Shown: positions 55,010-64,000 of the stretch, piece by piece
Numbering within the stretch: the first letter of the stretch is position 1
Layout: each line of letters begins with the position of its first letter
Origin: Locusta migratoria
Taxonomy: Eukaryota > Arthropoda > Insecta > Orthoptera > Acrididae
DNA length: 64,000 bases
Direction: 5' to 3'
Assembly (NCBI GenBank): GCA_026315105.1
Contig: CM048744.1
Location: forward strand, 369,037,159 to 369,101,158
Made by a program: the position numbers and the translations under genes
The notes under the pieces: model-generated
Databases searched by the model: none
Told to the model about the DNA's origin: nothing
Seen by the model: only the letters and a program-made list of their open reading frames with translations

Positions 55010-55900
55010 TTAGACACATCATTTCTGATATGAAAGTAATTTCTGGTGTGCCACAGGGCAGTGTTACAGGGCCGTTACTTTTCATAATATACGTAACTGA
55101 ACCAGTAGATAACGTCCTACTTCAATGAGCTTTTTTGACGGATGGAACTATAGTATATCGAGAAGTTGTAGCGTTACAGAATTCTAGGGAAATGCAGGAG
55201 GATTTGCAACGAATGGACGCTTCACGTAGCGAATGGAAAATGATCCGCAATGTAACCAAATGTAATGCATGGCTAATAAAGAAAGAAAGAGTCTGTATTA
55301 CGTGATACGATCACTGGGAGAAATTCCTTTCATCAAACATCTGGGAGTTTGCATATGTAGTGATAAGAAGTAGAACGACCACATAAAATTAATAGTGTGT
55401 AAGGTGGATGTCAGACATTCATTGGACGAATACTCAGGAAGTATAGGTCCACCACCAAAGGAAATACTTACAAAACTCTTGATGCACTAATACTTGAATA
55501 TTGCTTGTCACCGGCCGCGGTGGCCGAGGGGACTGAGGTGCTCCAGTCACGGTCTGCACGGCCACTACGGTCGGGGGTGCGAATCCCCCCTCGAGCATGG
55601 ATATTTGTGCCGTCCTTAGTCTTAGCTAGTTCATAAGTAGTTTGTAAGCTTAGGGACTGATGACACCGTAATAGAGTCCAATAAGTTCTACAAACATTTA
55701 AACATTTTTTTTTATTGCTTGTCACTGTGGGATCCATAGCAGGTGGGAATGATAGAGGAGTTATGAAAGATCCAAAGACGCTTCATTACAGGTTCATTTA
55801 GCATTCTTGAAAGAGTTTCCGTGATGATCGGACAAATGTAGTGAGACACGCTGTAAGTGTGTATGAAGATATGGGGCATTGTCTAATTTCCGTGAGTGTA
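55010..55900 (+). pseudogene. Jockey/CR1/L2-group RT fragment with a SINE inside
   Basis: Plus strand: ISDMKVISGVPQGSVTGPLLFIIYVTEPVDN (RT block), a degraded FADD region (AFLTDGTIVYRE), MDASRSEWKMIRNVTKCN, then before the SINE LDALILEYCL and after it CHCGIHSR-type sequence. Stops are frequent. The element faces away from the minus-strand fragment at 54245-54965, with about 45 nt of unclear sequence between them. The 3' end is not defined. Confidence 0.7.
55499..55724 (+). mobile_element. SINE family A, copy 13
   Basis: The body 55511-55712 starts CCGGCCGCGGTGGCCGAGG and ends AAACATTTTTTTT. Flanked by a perfect 12 bp TSD TATTGCTTGTCA at 55499-55510 and 55713-55724. It interrupts the RT fragment. 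Confidence 0.93.
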
Positions 55901-55929
55901 TGTTTTTCGAAGAGTCAACCAGTGTCGTA

Positions 55930-56715
55930 GATTGGAACTTCCGAGCTGAGATGGCGTGGTCCCCTCGTAAAACTTTCACCCGAGATTTCGCCTTCGACTG
56001 CGGAAGGTATCCTCGGAGGTGAAGCGGCAAACTGCAAGGAACTCGAGTGAGTGCCGTATATATAGGCCAGCCAGAGGGCACCACTGTCAATCACGTGACG
56101 GCTCCTACTCCATGACATCTTATATTGCCAACATTGTCGATTGTAAATAATCGATTGTCTTATTGTAGTTGCAATGTTGACGTCCAAATTTTGTCCAGTT
56201 TAACACCCTTCCTGTTAAAGTTATTTCGGTGTTTGAAAATCTATGTGGCCTCTCTGTGCATACGTGCATCATAATGTGATGTCTTTACTATGACGCAACG
56301 GCCATCTTCTTGATAAACATTTCCCCCACGGCCGATTTATCAGTATGTCCTAGGCGGCAGTTCATTTATGTTCGCTCAGACACATGTTAACACTTGTTTT
56401 TGTTGTTCCGATGTAAACATGTCGATTCCTGCAAGGAATTTTATAAACATTTGTAAACACTTGGTGTGGCCACAGGATGTCGCATGTCTTTCGCCGTTAC
56501 GATCAGCAGCTGGACAAAATTTGGATGCCAACGTTGCAGCGACAATATGACAATCAATTATTTTCAATCGAGAGTGTTGACGACGTCACGTGATTGACAG
56601 TGGCGCCCTCTATCTGGCCTATATATACGGCACTCACTCGAGGATGCCTTCCGCAGTTGAAGGTGAAGGGGACAGTTTTACGCATGGGCCACGACATCTC
56701 AGCCCGGAAGTTTCA
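55930..56715 (-). mobile_element. Penelope-like fragment between inverted flanks
   Basis: The flanks 55935-56180 and 56510-56712 are inverted repeats: GGAACTTCCGAGCTGAGATGGC on the left against the complement of GACATCTCAGCCCGGAAGTTTC on the right. Both contain a GGCCTATATATACGGC-type TATA box and CAATCACGTGA. Between them the minus strand reads NCRLGHTDKSAVGE and, further on, HVCTERPHRFSNTEITL: matches to the GIY-YIG region (DCRLG.TDKSAV) with stops. Inverted flanking repeats of this kind (pLTRs) are known from Penelope elements. It is badly decayed. Confidence 0.65.
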
Positions 56716-57470
56716 AATTAAGACAACTCCTACCGTGAAAGCCTTCATTGTAAAGTCAACCAATGTATTAATTTATCCTAAATATATCTCATGCGAACAC
56801 CATGGAAATAAAACTAGAGATTAGACGGCGTCATCAGTTGGCATTTTTCCTGTGAACTATACGCAACTGGAAAACGAAAAGGAGGAACGGACACTTTTGC
56901 ACAAAATACCGTCTGCCTCACACCGTGAGATGGGTTGCGGTGTGTAGATGTAGATTTTGAAACTTTTGGCTGAAGAACGCCACGGTTTACTGCTGGTAGC
57001 CCACACACTGCTCACGTAGAGTGAGGCGAACGAAAGAAGAACAACGAAAGTGCACTCCTTGATTCAGGGAGAAAAAGCGCAGAAACTATGGCCCAAACGT
57101 CAGTTTTATTTAGTGGCAGATAGTACATTTAGTTCAGCGTGTTCTCTCTGTTAACGTTTTGATTTTGAAAGGAGTACATATATTCTTCCATGGGCACATT
57201 TTTTATTTGAATTTTACCAGATATTATGTCTTGGACATATTTTTATTGGAATTTAAGCTGCAATTTTGCATGTGCCGTTTCCATGTGATATTCTGATTTC
57301 ATTTTGTTACTCCTGTAACATTCTGACTGCATTTGTTTATGTGGACAAGTTGGTAATCTGCGCCATAAGCCAAAGAGTATGCATTATCTCCGATCTGAGT
57401 TTTGCGGTGTAGTAGTAGCGACCAGGCAGTTTGTATGTGAAGCAGACACAGTTACTATGTGATTGGTAGA
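56716..57470. other. unassigned AT-rich stretch
   Basis: No coding trace. A short TGTGTAGATGTAGAT phrase near 56940-56954 may be a stray non-LTR 3' tail. Confidence 0.4.
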
Positions 57471-57679
57471 TTACGAAGCCTTTTTTGTTTTTCTATGGGA
57501 CTTTACTACGGGGTTATCAGTCCCTAAACTTACAAACTAATTATGAACTACTTACGAACTAGGGCGGCACAAATATCCATGCCCGTGGGGGGATTTGAAC
57601 CCCCGACCGTAGTGGCGGTGCAGACCGTGACTGGAGCGCCTCAGTCCCCTCGGCCACCGCGGCCGGCGCTTAGGAAGCC
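57471..57679 (-). mobile_element. SINE family A, copy 14
   Basis: The body 57481-57669 begins inside the tail and ends CCACCGCGGCCGGC. Flanked by TTACGAAGCC (57471-57480) and TTAGGAAGCC (57670-57679), a 10 bp TSD with one mismatch. Confidence 0.88.
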
Positions 57680-59884
57680 GCAGTGTGCATTATGTTTCAG
57701 TTTGATTATTTTGAATGGCAGAAAGCCTGCCCTGTGGTGGAGACAATTGTACCACTAGTTGAGAATGCGTATTTGCTTTTGGATGAAAATGTAAAGTTCG
57801 TATATTTATTATTTGTAATTATATTGTTTCATCATTGTTGTAGTAGCCGCTCAGCTTTTTCTTATTGGTGAAGTTAGTTATCAAAAGGTCCTAGTTTTGA
57901 TTTAACTCGAAGTCACCAGTTCCCCATTACTTTCATTATTTTTAAGATTAATTTTGAATAAGATCAGCGTGTTATGTATAAATGCCGTCTGGCAAAGCAA
58001 GTCACTGACTTACAATTTAAAAAAGAATAGTAGTGAAAATATGATTTCTGATGAGATCAGTTTGCATAACTAGCGAGAAAGAAAAGTAAAACACACAGGT
58101 AGCGAAAGAAAACTTCATAAATAGAGACGTCTGTTATATTGATGAAAGATCATATTGTTAGGTTAATTAATGTACGTAATAGTCATAGGCAAATTCAGTT
58201 GTTTTGTGAGAAAGACAGTATTTGCATTCAGTAGTGTACTTTGGAAGCTAATCAGATTTGAAAATTACCTAAGTACAAATGAGACAGTCCAGAGATTGTT
58301 ATGAAAAGCACATTACCAGTTTCAGTGACATTGATAATTAAATGATTCTGAGTAAATTAAGTGAGATATTAATTTACCTAAACTGATAAAAATATTTCAG
58401 TAGCAGACAGGCACTTATTTTTCTTGGCTCTCGCAGTTTAATTGTTTGAGTATAGCCTGGTGACCACTATTCTGCGCACACTGTAAATTATGAAATAACC
58501 CTAACACACATTACGTTCCAAACATATGAGATTACTATTCAATCATAACGATTTTAAATACAAGTTTGTCATTATCAGTGTTGTTTTCATTTACAGTGTC
58601 GGTTGTGCCCCAAACAATCACACAAGGGTAATTTTACAGGGTTCAATGTCAGATGCGTTTAACCTACTTAAGGAACAGAATCACACTAATTTTCATATCT
58701 TGATCAGTTTATTTTATAGACCGGGCCATCACATAATATTTATCAGTAACAGTCACGCCATATGTTGAAAGACGACCGTCTCTCGTCATTCATATATTTT
58801 TTGTATATTTCTGTAAAGTTACGATTTATTTAATGACGCTAGTTTATCATTATGTTAAAACTTGAACCCCACTGTTTTCAAGGCTTGAGGAATAGCATTT
58901 TTATTTCATGTGTTAAAATATTAGTTAATATTGCTAGGTTTTTCTTATTTTGTTCTGTTAATAACCTATTATTATGTTAATTAATGTGGCTTAAGTAAGG
59001 CTACTCCGCTAGGCCATTGTCCCTGTGAGAATGTGCAGTTGTTTTACTTTTAAGTGGACATGCGAAAATCTATGGCTGTTTGAATGTGGGGAGTGATAGC
59101 TCGCTTTGCATCGTTCTCTCTGGTTCAGAGTCGATAGCTGCTGAGGTTACAAAAGAGGTTTCCACACCCTTTGGTTGCGAGCTAGTTAGTGAGTCTTCCC
59201 TCCAGTGCGAGTCTCACTGTCCGTCCCCGCCACCGCTGTTTCTTGGATCTTCCGGTCGCTTCCCGCGTCTTGTGGGCGCTCGGTCTGATTCATTCTGGGC
59301 TGGTCGTCTGGTGAGGTAAGGTTGGTGCTGCTTTTGTTCTTGGAGATGGTAGCGTTTCATTGACTAGCAGGTTTAACTTAGATTCGTGAACTTAGAATCA
59401 TTTTTTTGGAATATTTTCTCCGATCGTGTGCGGAAATGTGTTCTCGTTTTTCAATTCAGTGATTTCCAATAGATAAATGAGGTGAGTGTGATTCTAGTTG
59501 CAGTTTGATAACGGCCTTATATGTTAAAAACTTTTGTCATCCTGTGGCGGTGTATGAACTCTGTAAATACTTTTTAGCTTTGTGGGGCCCGATTTCTAAT
59601 AGGTGATATGTTCATTTTTGTACAGTGCATGTAAAAATCTTCGCATCCTTTCCTTCTGTGAGTGATATATGTTCCACGTGGTTCATAGAACAAAGCCTTC
59701 GGCTTCCCTTCTTGTGTGTTCCATGCCCATCAGGCAAGTAACTATGCGAGTATCCTTCTGATTTCCACTAATATTTCGCGATCTTCTCTCCCTGCCTATT
59801 TTAATTTTGCTGTCTCTTCTCCAACTGGTAGTACGGACTCTTTGTCAGTAATTCTCTCTGAGCCTTGTACAACCTCCTTCAATA
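57680..59884. other. AT-rich stretch, no gene called
   Basis: Low-complexity AT-rich sequence. A GC-richer patch at 59095-59320 ends in GGTGAGGTAAGG, which fits a 5' splice site, but no coding frame with a known domain supports an exon. Treated as unassigned. Confidence 0.4.
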
Positions 59885-60300
59885 GCTTCCTTATGTAATT
59901 CTAAACATTTCCATGGTTGCATGCTGTAATTCTAAATTTTATTTTTCCGACTTTGTAATTATTTCACTTTTATGAGTTTTTTGAGACTGGACTTCATCCG
60001 TCTCTGTAATCGCTCCCTATCGCGTGTAGTTGCATTTCTTTCGCTTCTTCATTTAATTCTAAACATTTCTATGGGTTGCATGCCTTAATTCTTATTTTTA
60101 TTTTTCAGACTTTGTAATTATTTCAGTTTTGTGGTTTTCCTGAGATATGACCTCATCCGTCTCTGTGATTGCCCCCTATCGCGTGTAGCTGTATTTCATT
60201 CGCTTCCTTACGCAATTCTAAGCATTTCTATGGGTTGCATGCTGTAGTTAATTTTCCTTGTTTTTCGGAATCTGAATTTATTCAATTTTATAGGTTTTCG
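59885..60300. repeat. tandem repeat, period about 159 bp, 2.6 copies
   Basis: Units begin near 59885, 60043 and 60202, each with GCTTC..., AATTCTAA(A/G)CATTTC, TGGTTGCATGC-type and GACTTTGTAATTATTTCA sequence, and the first two continue to ATCCGTCTCTGT and CCTATCGCGTGTAG. Divergence is about 10-15% by eye. Confidence 0.8.
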
Positions 60301-60965
60301 GAACCACGTGGGTCCGAGTTACGGCTTCCGGGGTTTGCAGCTAGTCACCTGAGTTCACGCCACTTCTCATATAAAACCAGTACCTAGATCGATTACTAAC
60401 AGACTGCAACTTAAGAATCCACCGTGATTTTGTTTAATAAATACGATTTTCAACCACTTCACCTTCAGTGGGGTGCGTTCATGTAATGTAGCCGTGTGTC
60501 GCCGTTAGCGTGTTTGCTCGTGGTCCAATTACGATGTAATTTAACTTGGCTATACACGCGCACCATCTCGAAACAGGCAAGACAGACCAGAATCAGCGTC
60601 AAAGTGTTTTTGAATATTGTGTTTTGTGCTACCTCTGACTTGCTGAATTTCGCATACGATAGCGGTGCTTGCTTCCGCCTCGTCTCAGCACGCTGATTTT
60701 GGTGAGTTTTGCAGTGGCATTGCGTTTGTGTGAGAGAATGAGTGTTGTTTGTGAATCCTTCCCCCAATTAGCGTTAAATCATGTATAATTTAGGCTGGGC
60801 ACCTTCCGCATTAATCCATGTAAGAGATGCATTTTTATTGTATTAACAAAATTGGTTCCCCATTTTGCTTGTTTTCTATCTGAATAAACAAGTTTTAAGT
60901 TCAGCATAATCCGAAAGTTCCCTATAAATTGTAGTTTTAGAGCACCTTCCCTCTTTTATTTAATA
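60301..60965. other. unassigned AT-rich stretch
   Basis: No repeat ends or coding trace recognised. Confidence 0.4.
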
Positions 60966-61653
60966 CTAGCTGAAAACCCGGCATTGCCCGGGTATTTATT
61001 TATTCATTCCTGCCACTTTTCGGGTATGTTTTCATTTGTATAAGGGCTGTATGTCTGTAAAATCTGTTGGGGATACAATTAGTGTTAAAGACGTAATAGA
61101 TTAAAACGTTGTGCCTGATGGGTCGGTTTTTCCATGAACGTTACTATTTGCTCAAATCTTATGAACTACCTGTCGTACTGTGATGCAATGTAGATGGTAC
61201 ACTCAATTATATGCGTGTATACTGTCTGTAAAATTTTCTGCGGCTATAATTTGTATAATTGTAAATTGTAATGTCATACCGAATATGACATTTTTTGCGA
61301 TTTCTTTTGGTTATGACGTAATATCTTTTGAACTATGTGTCGTATATGATTCTTAACCCTGTAGCAATTGTACCTCACGGCAAGGAATGTGTGTACCAAA
61401 TTTGGTTGAAATCGGTCCAGTGGTTTAAGAGAAAATGAGCAGTATTGTCGCTGAATGCAGCAGTTTTCCGCGCATCTCATTTTTTATGACGTCATATCTC
61501 GTGAACTATGTATCGTACGTGATTCTTACGCTTACGGCGACCGTTCCCAAGGATTGAAGCTTACGTGTACAAAAGTTCATAAACATTGAAACAAAATTGT
61601 AGATTTCTATGCAACACGTACAAATATACTGACAGTCTGCTTTATATATTAGA
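60966..61653 (-). mobile_element. Helitron-like non-autonomous element, 688 bp
   Basis: On the minus strand it starts A|TCTAATATATAAAG (plus-strand 61653) and ends with the hairpin ACCCGGGCAATGCCGGGT and TTTTCAGCTAG|T (plus-strand 60966). The internal GACGTCATATCTC and AAATTTGGTTGAAATCGG phrases recur in fragments at about 11440 and 48440. Confidence 0.65.
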
Positions 61654-62164
61654 TAAAAGATAGAAGATTGTCTTCACAAGTGCTGAGAACTAGCTGAGAT
61701 GCAATTTTTATTTCTAAATTTCGTTGCGCCATAAATGTTTACTTAGCCAACTTTCTAAGATAATTTTAAATTGTGGTGGCTTGCTTATTAATGCCTGTGT
61801 GTAATAACGTGTGAGGTGCTATGTATATTGACTACAGTAATATTAACTTCCTGTTATTGAAGTAACTTGAAATGAGTCAGTTCTCTGTATGAGCCAGGGA
61901 ACAAGGCTTTATAGCAGGGAGTACGTACAGTGGTCGAGTTTTAATGTTACCAGTGACACATTCTTGTTGAAATATAGATACTGTTTCACGTTTCAACAAC
62001 CGGTTTAGTTTTAGATTCGAACTGTTGTGGCTCAAAATCTTGTTGCGGTAGTGATTTCGTGTGGCTGGCCGGAAGTCTTCAAGCCGGACGCCTCTTTCGC
62101 GACTTGCGTGTCCCTAACCCACCTCAGTTGTCTAATTGAGGGAAGGGGGCCTAACAATTTAATC
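61654..62164. other. unassigned AT-rich stretch
   Basis: Nothing recognised. Confidence 0.4.
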
Positions 62165-62340
62165 TGAAATCCGAGGCACGTGGCTTACCTGGCGACTGCT
62201 CATTTAACTGCCAAGGTGAAGGTTAGACTCCAATTTCCGTCGTCGGGCCGGGATTCGATCCCACGACCTCTCGATTTTCTGGCACGCACTAGGTCAACAG
62301 GCCCAACTCCTGCTGGATTCCCGGAAGCTGTTTCCGAAAC
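62165..62340 (-). mobile_element. tRNA-like SINE fragment of a further family
   Basis: On the minus strand a box B-like GGATCGAATCCCGG (plus 62250-62263) is preceded by GTTGACCTAGTGCG as a possible box A region. The flanking AATCTGAAATCCGAGGCACGTGG may be body. No TSD was read. Confidence 0.4.
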
Positions 62341-62907
62341 AGAGGATCTTTTTTTTTTACCTTCAGCAGCTCTCAAATGCCATGCCAGTACGGTAACGTC
62401 CCAAAACCTTTACAAATTACAGGTCCTCTTTAAAGAATTAGTACGCCATTTAAGTGACCATTCCGGCACGACCCAGATAACGGTTTTTGCGCAGAGGCCG
62501 TCTGGTCGTTAACGAGCTTACGGTGTTTTATTGATGGCCGGGTATCGACGCGATCTTCCGAGTATCACGCAAAGTAGGGGGATCGATGTCGCCAGCGACG
62601 CAGTCTAATTTGGTCGCCGGAATACGTAACGGAACGTTGCGCTGGACACGGCCGCGGGCGCGGCCCAAAATGCCGCCACCGGGCCGACACTTGCCCCGTG
62701 TGGTCGCCGCTGTCTGCACCTGTTGTGTGCGGGGACGCTGCATCTCAGATCGACTTCTGAACGTGCAGCCGTAGTGGCGCTGGCCAATGGCTTGCCACCA
62801 TATGGCCCATTTGGCCATCTTAAGAGAGAACGAGTGGCAGCTGCAGCATTGGGGGATGGACAGACGGCTTGGTAGCTGCGGCACTCTTGAGACGATGGTT
62901 GGAACTT
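62341..62907. other. GC-rich stretch without a gene
   Basis: At 62570-62880 GC and CpG content rises. Long frames exist on both strands there, but neither has a domain I recognise and the GC bias alone explains them. Confidence 0.4.
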
Positions 62908-63915
62908 ACATCTACATCTACATGGGATACCCTGTAAATCACATTTAAGTGCCTAGCGGAGGGTTTCGAACCACCATTATACTATTTATCCCCCATTCCA
63001 TTCTCGAATATCGCGCGCGAAGAAAGAACACCTGAATCTCTCTGTACGAGCTCTGATTTTTCGTATTTTATTCTGATGATCATTTCTACCTATGTAAGTG
63101 AGAGTCAACAATATATTTTCGCATTCGGAGGAGAATGTTGGCGATTGGAGTTTCGTAAGTAGCCCACGCCGCGGCAATAAGCGCCGTTGTTGTAATGATT
63201 CCCATCCCAGATCCTGTATCATTTCCGTAACGCTGTCTCCCCTGTATCGTGACAATACAAAACGAGATGCTCTTCTTTGGACTCTTTCGATGTACTCCGT
63301 CAAACCCACCTGATAAGGATCCCACACTGGGCAGCAATACTCCAAAAAGGACGGACAAGCGCAGTGTATGCAGTTTCTTTTGTAGTTCTGTTGCATCTTT
63401 TAAGGGTTCTGCCAATAAAACGCAGTCCTGGTTCGCCTTCCCCACGACATTATCTACGTGTTCTTTCCAATTTAAGTCAGAAGTAATAGTAATTCCTTGG
63501 TATTTTGTGGAGTTTACGGCTTTCACTTTTGATTGATTTATCTTGTATACAAAGTTTAACGGATTTCTTTTCGTACTCATGTGGACAACTTCAACTTCTC
63601 ATTATTTAGAGTCAATTGCCAATTTTTACACCGTAGTGATATCTTATTCAGATCGTTCTGCAGTTGGTTTTGATCTTCAGATGATTTTAATAGACGGTAA
63701 ATGACGGCGTAATCTGCAAACAACCTAAGAGAGCTACTTAGATTTTCCCCTAAATCGTTTATGTAAATAAGGAATGGCAGAGGACCAATAACACTACCCT
63801 GTGGAACGTCCGATATCACTTCTGTTTTAGTCGATGCCTTACCATCGATTATTAAGAACTGTGTCCTCTCTGACAGGAGTGGCAACACTGCTGTGGAGAC
63901 ACTATGCAATGGAAT
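62908..63915 (-). pseudogene. Jockey/CR1/L2-group non-LTR element, 5'-truncated and decayed
   Basis: The minus strand: 63577-63909 with TKTEVISDVPQGSVIGPLPFLIYINDLGENLSSSLRLFADYAVIYRLL, where FADD reads FADY (second catalytic Asp lost); 63086-63580 with YQGITITSDLNWKEHVDNVVGKAN; then, shifted frame, 62986-63396 with FLEYCCPVWDPYQVGLTEYIERVQRRASRFVLSRYRGD and IRKIRARTERFRCSFF. A 3' untranslated region and the tail ACATCTACATCTACATGG (plus strand at about 62909) close it. Same family as 11600-13513. It begins inside RT, so the endonuclease and the AFD block are missing. Confidence 0.85.
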
Positions 63916-64000
63916 CTACTATTGTTGCTGATACCACACTGACATACCTACGTTACCTCCGAGCAAGTGGACTCGCCTATCCCACGTCACCGGCATGCGT

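Noticed and set aside
58526..58768. 80-codon frame with a hydrophobic N-terminus as a small secreted protein
   Set aside because: A hydrophobic start is common in AT-rich DNA and nothing else supports a gene.
62528..62884. 118-codon minus-strand frame and its plus-strand partner
   Set aside because: GC-rich stretch, no recognisable domain, frames open on both strands.

Overview
This window looks like repeat-dense, non-coding DNA from a large insect genome. Orthoptera (grasshopper or locust type) is the best guess, because I recognise the style of its SINEs, RTE-like and Penelope-like elements; that placement rests on memory and was not searched. I found no host protein-coding gene, rRNA gene or intact tRNA gene that I can defend. 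Almost every recognisable coding trace belongs to a transposable element (TE). The DNA between them is AT-rich and unassigned.

Layout. 0-9 kb holds terminal-inverted-repeat (TIR) elements without a clear transposase (1.8-3.4, 3.45-5.65, 5.65-6.17 kb), a repeat that recurs at 16.5 kb, a Penelope-like 3' fragment (7.5-8.1 kb) and two tRNA-derived SINEs. 9-19 kb holds a SINE split by a palindromic tRNA-SINE dimer, a decayed Jockey/CR1/L2-group non-LTR element (11.6-13.5 kb), a Tc1-like transposase pseudogene (15.5-16.5 kb, minus strand) and a mariner-like one (17.6-18.3 kb). 19.2-25.8 kb holds a non-LTR fragment cut by a SINE, then a nearly complete two-ORF non-LTR element whose ORF1 is split by a TTAA-flanked element. 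26-29 kb holds an RTE-like 3' fragment (minus) interrupted by a 2.5 kb non-LTR element with the longest open reverse-transcriptase frame of its kind here. 32.0-40.2 kb is a nested stack: a TTAA-type element contains a hAT element, which contains a palindromic SINE dimer, a Gypsy LTR retrotransposon with about 1% LTR divergence, and a SINE. 40.7-46.4 kb holds a 427 bp hairpin, a Helitron-like element, and a long RTE-like copy (minus) broken by two SINEs and a solo LTR. 46.4-57 kb mixes a transposase C-terminus of Kolobok/Mutator type, Penelope fragments, SINEs, non-LTR fragments and a Penelope-like piece between inverted repeats. 57-64 kb has a 159 bp tandem repeat, a Helitron-like element and a last non-LTR copy on the minus strand.

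These elements do not form a pathway. They form a stratigraphy. Target-site duplications (TSDs) and interrupted reading frames give a relative order of insertion, with SINEs, the Gypsy element and the 26-28 kb non-LTR element among the youngest. Boundaries were read by eye. Family names are homology recognised from memory and need a library search. Nothing here convincingly amounts to a new non-TE biological system. The most interesting items are the nested stack, the two head-to-head tRNA-SINE dimers, the TTAA insertion that cleanly splits an ORF, and the long palindromes.
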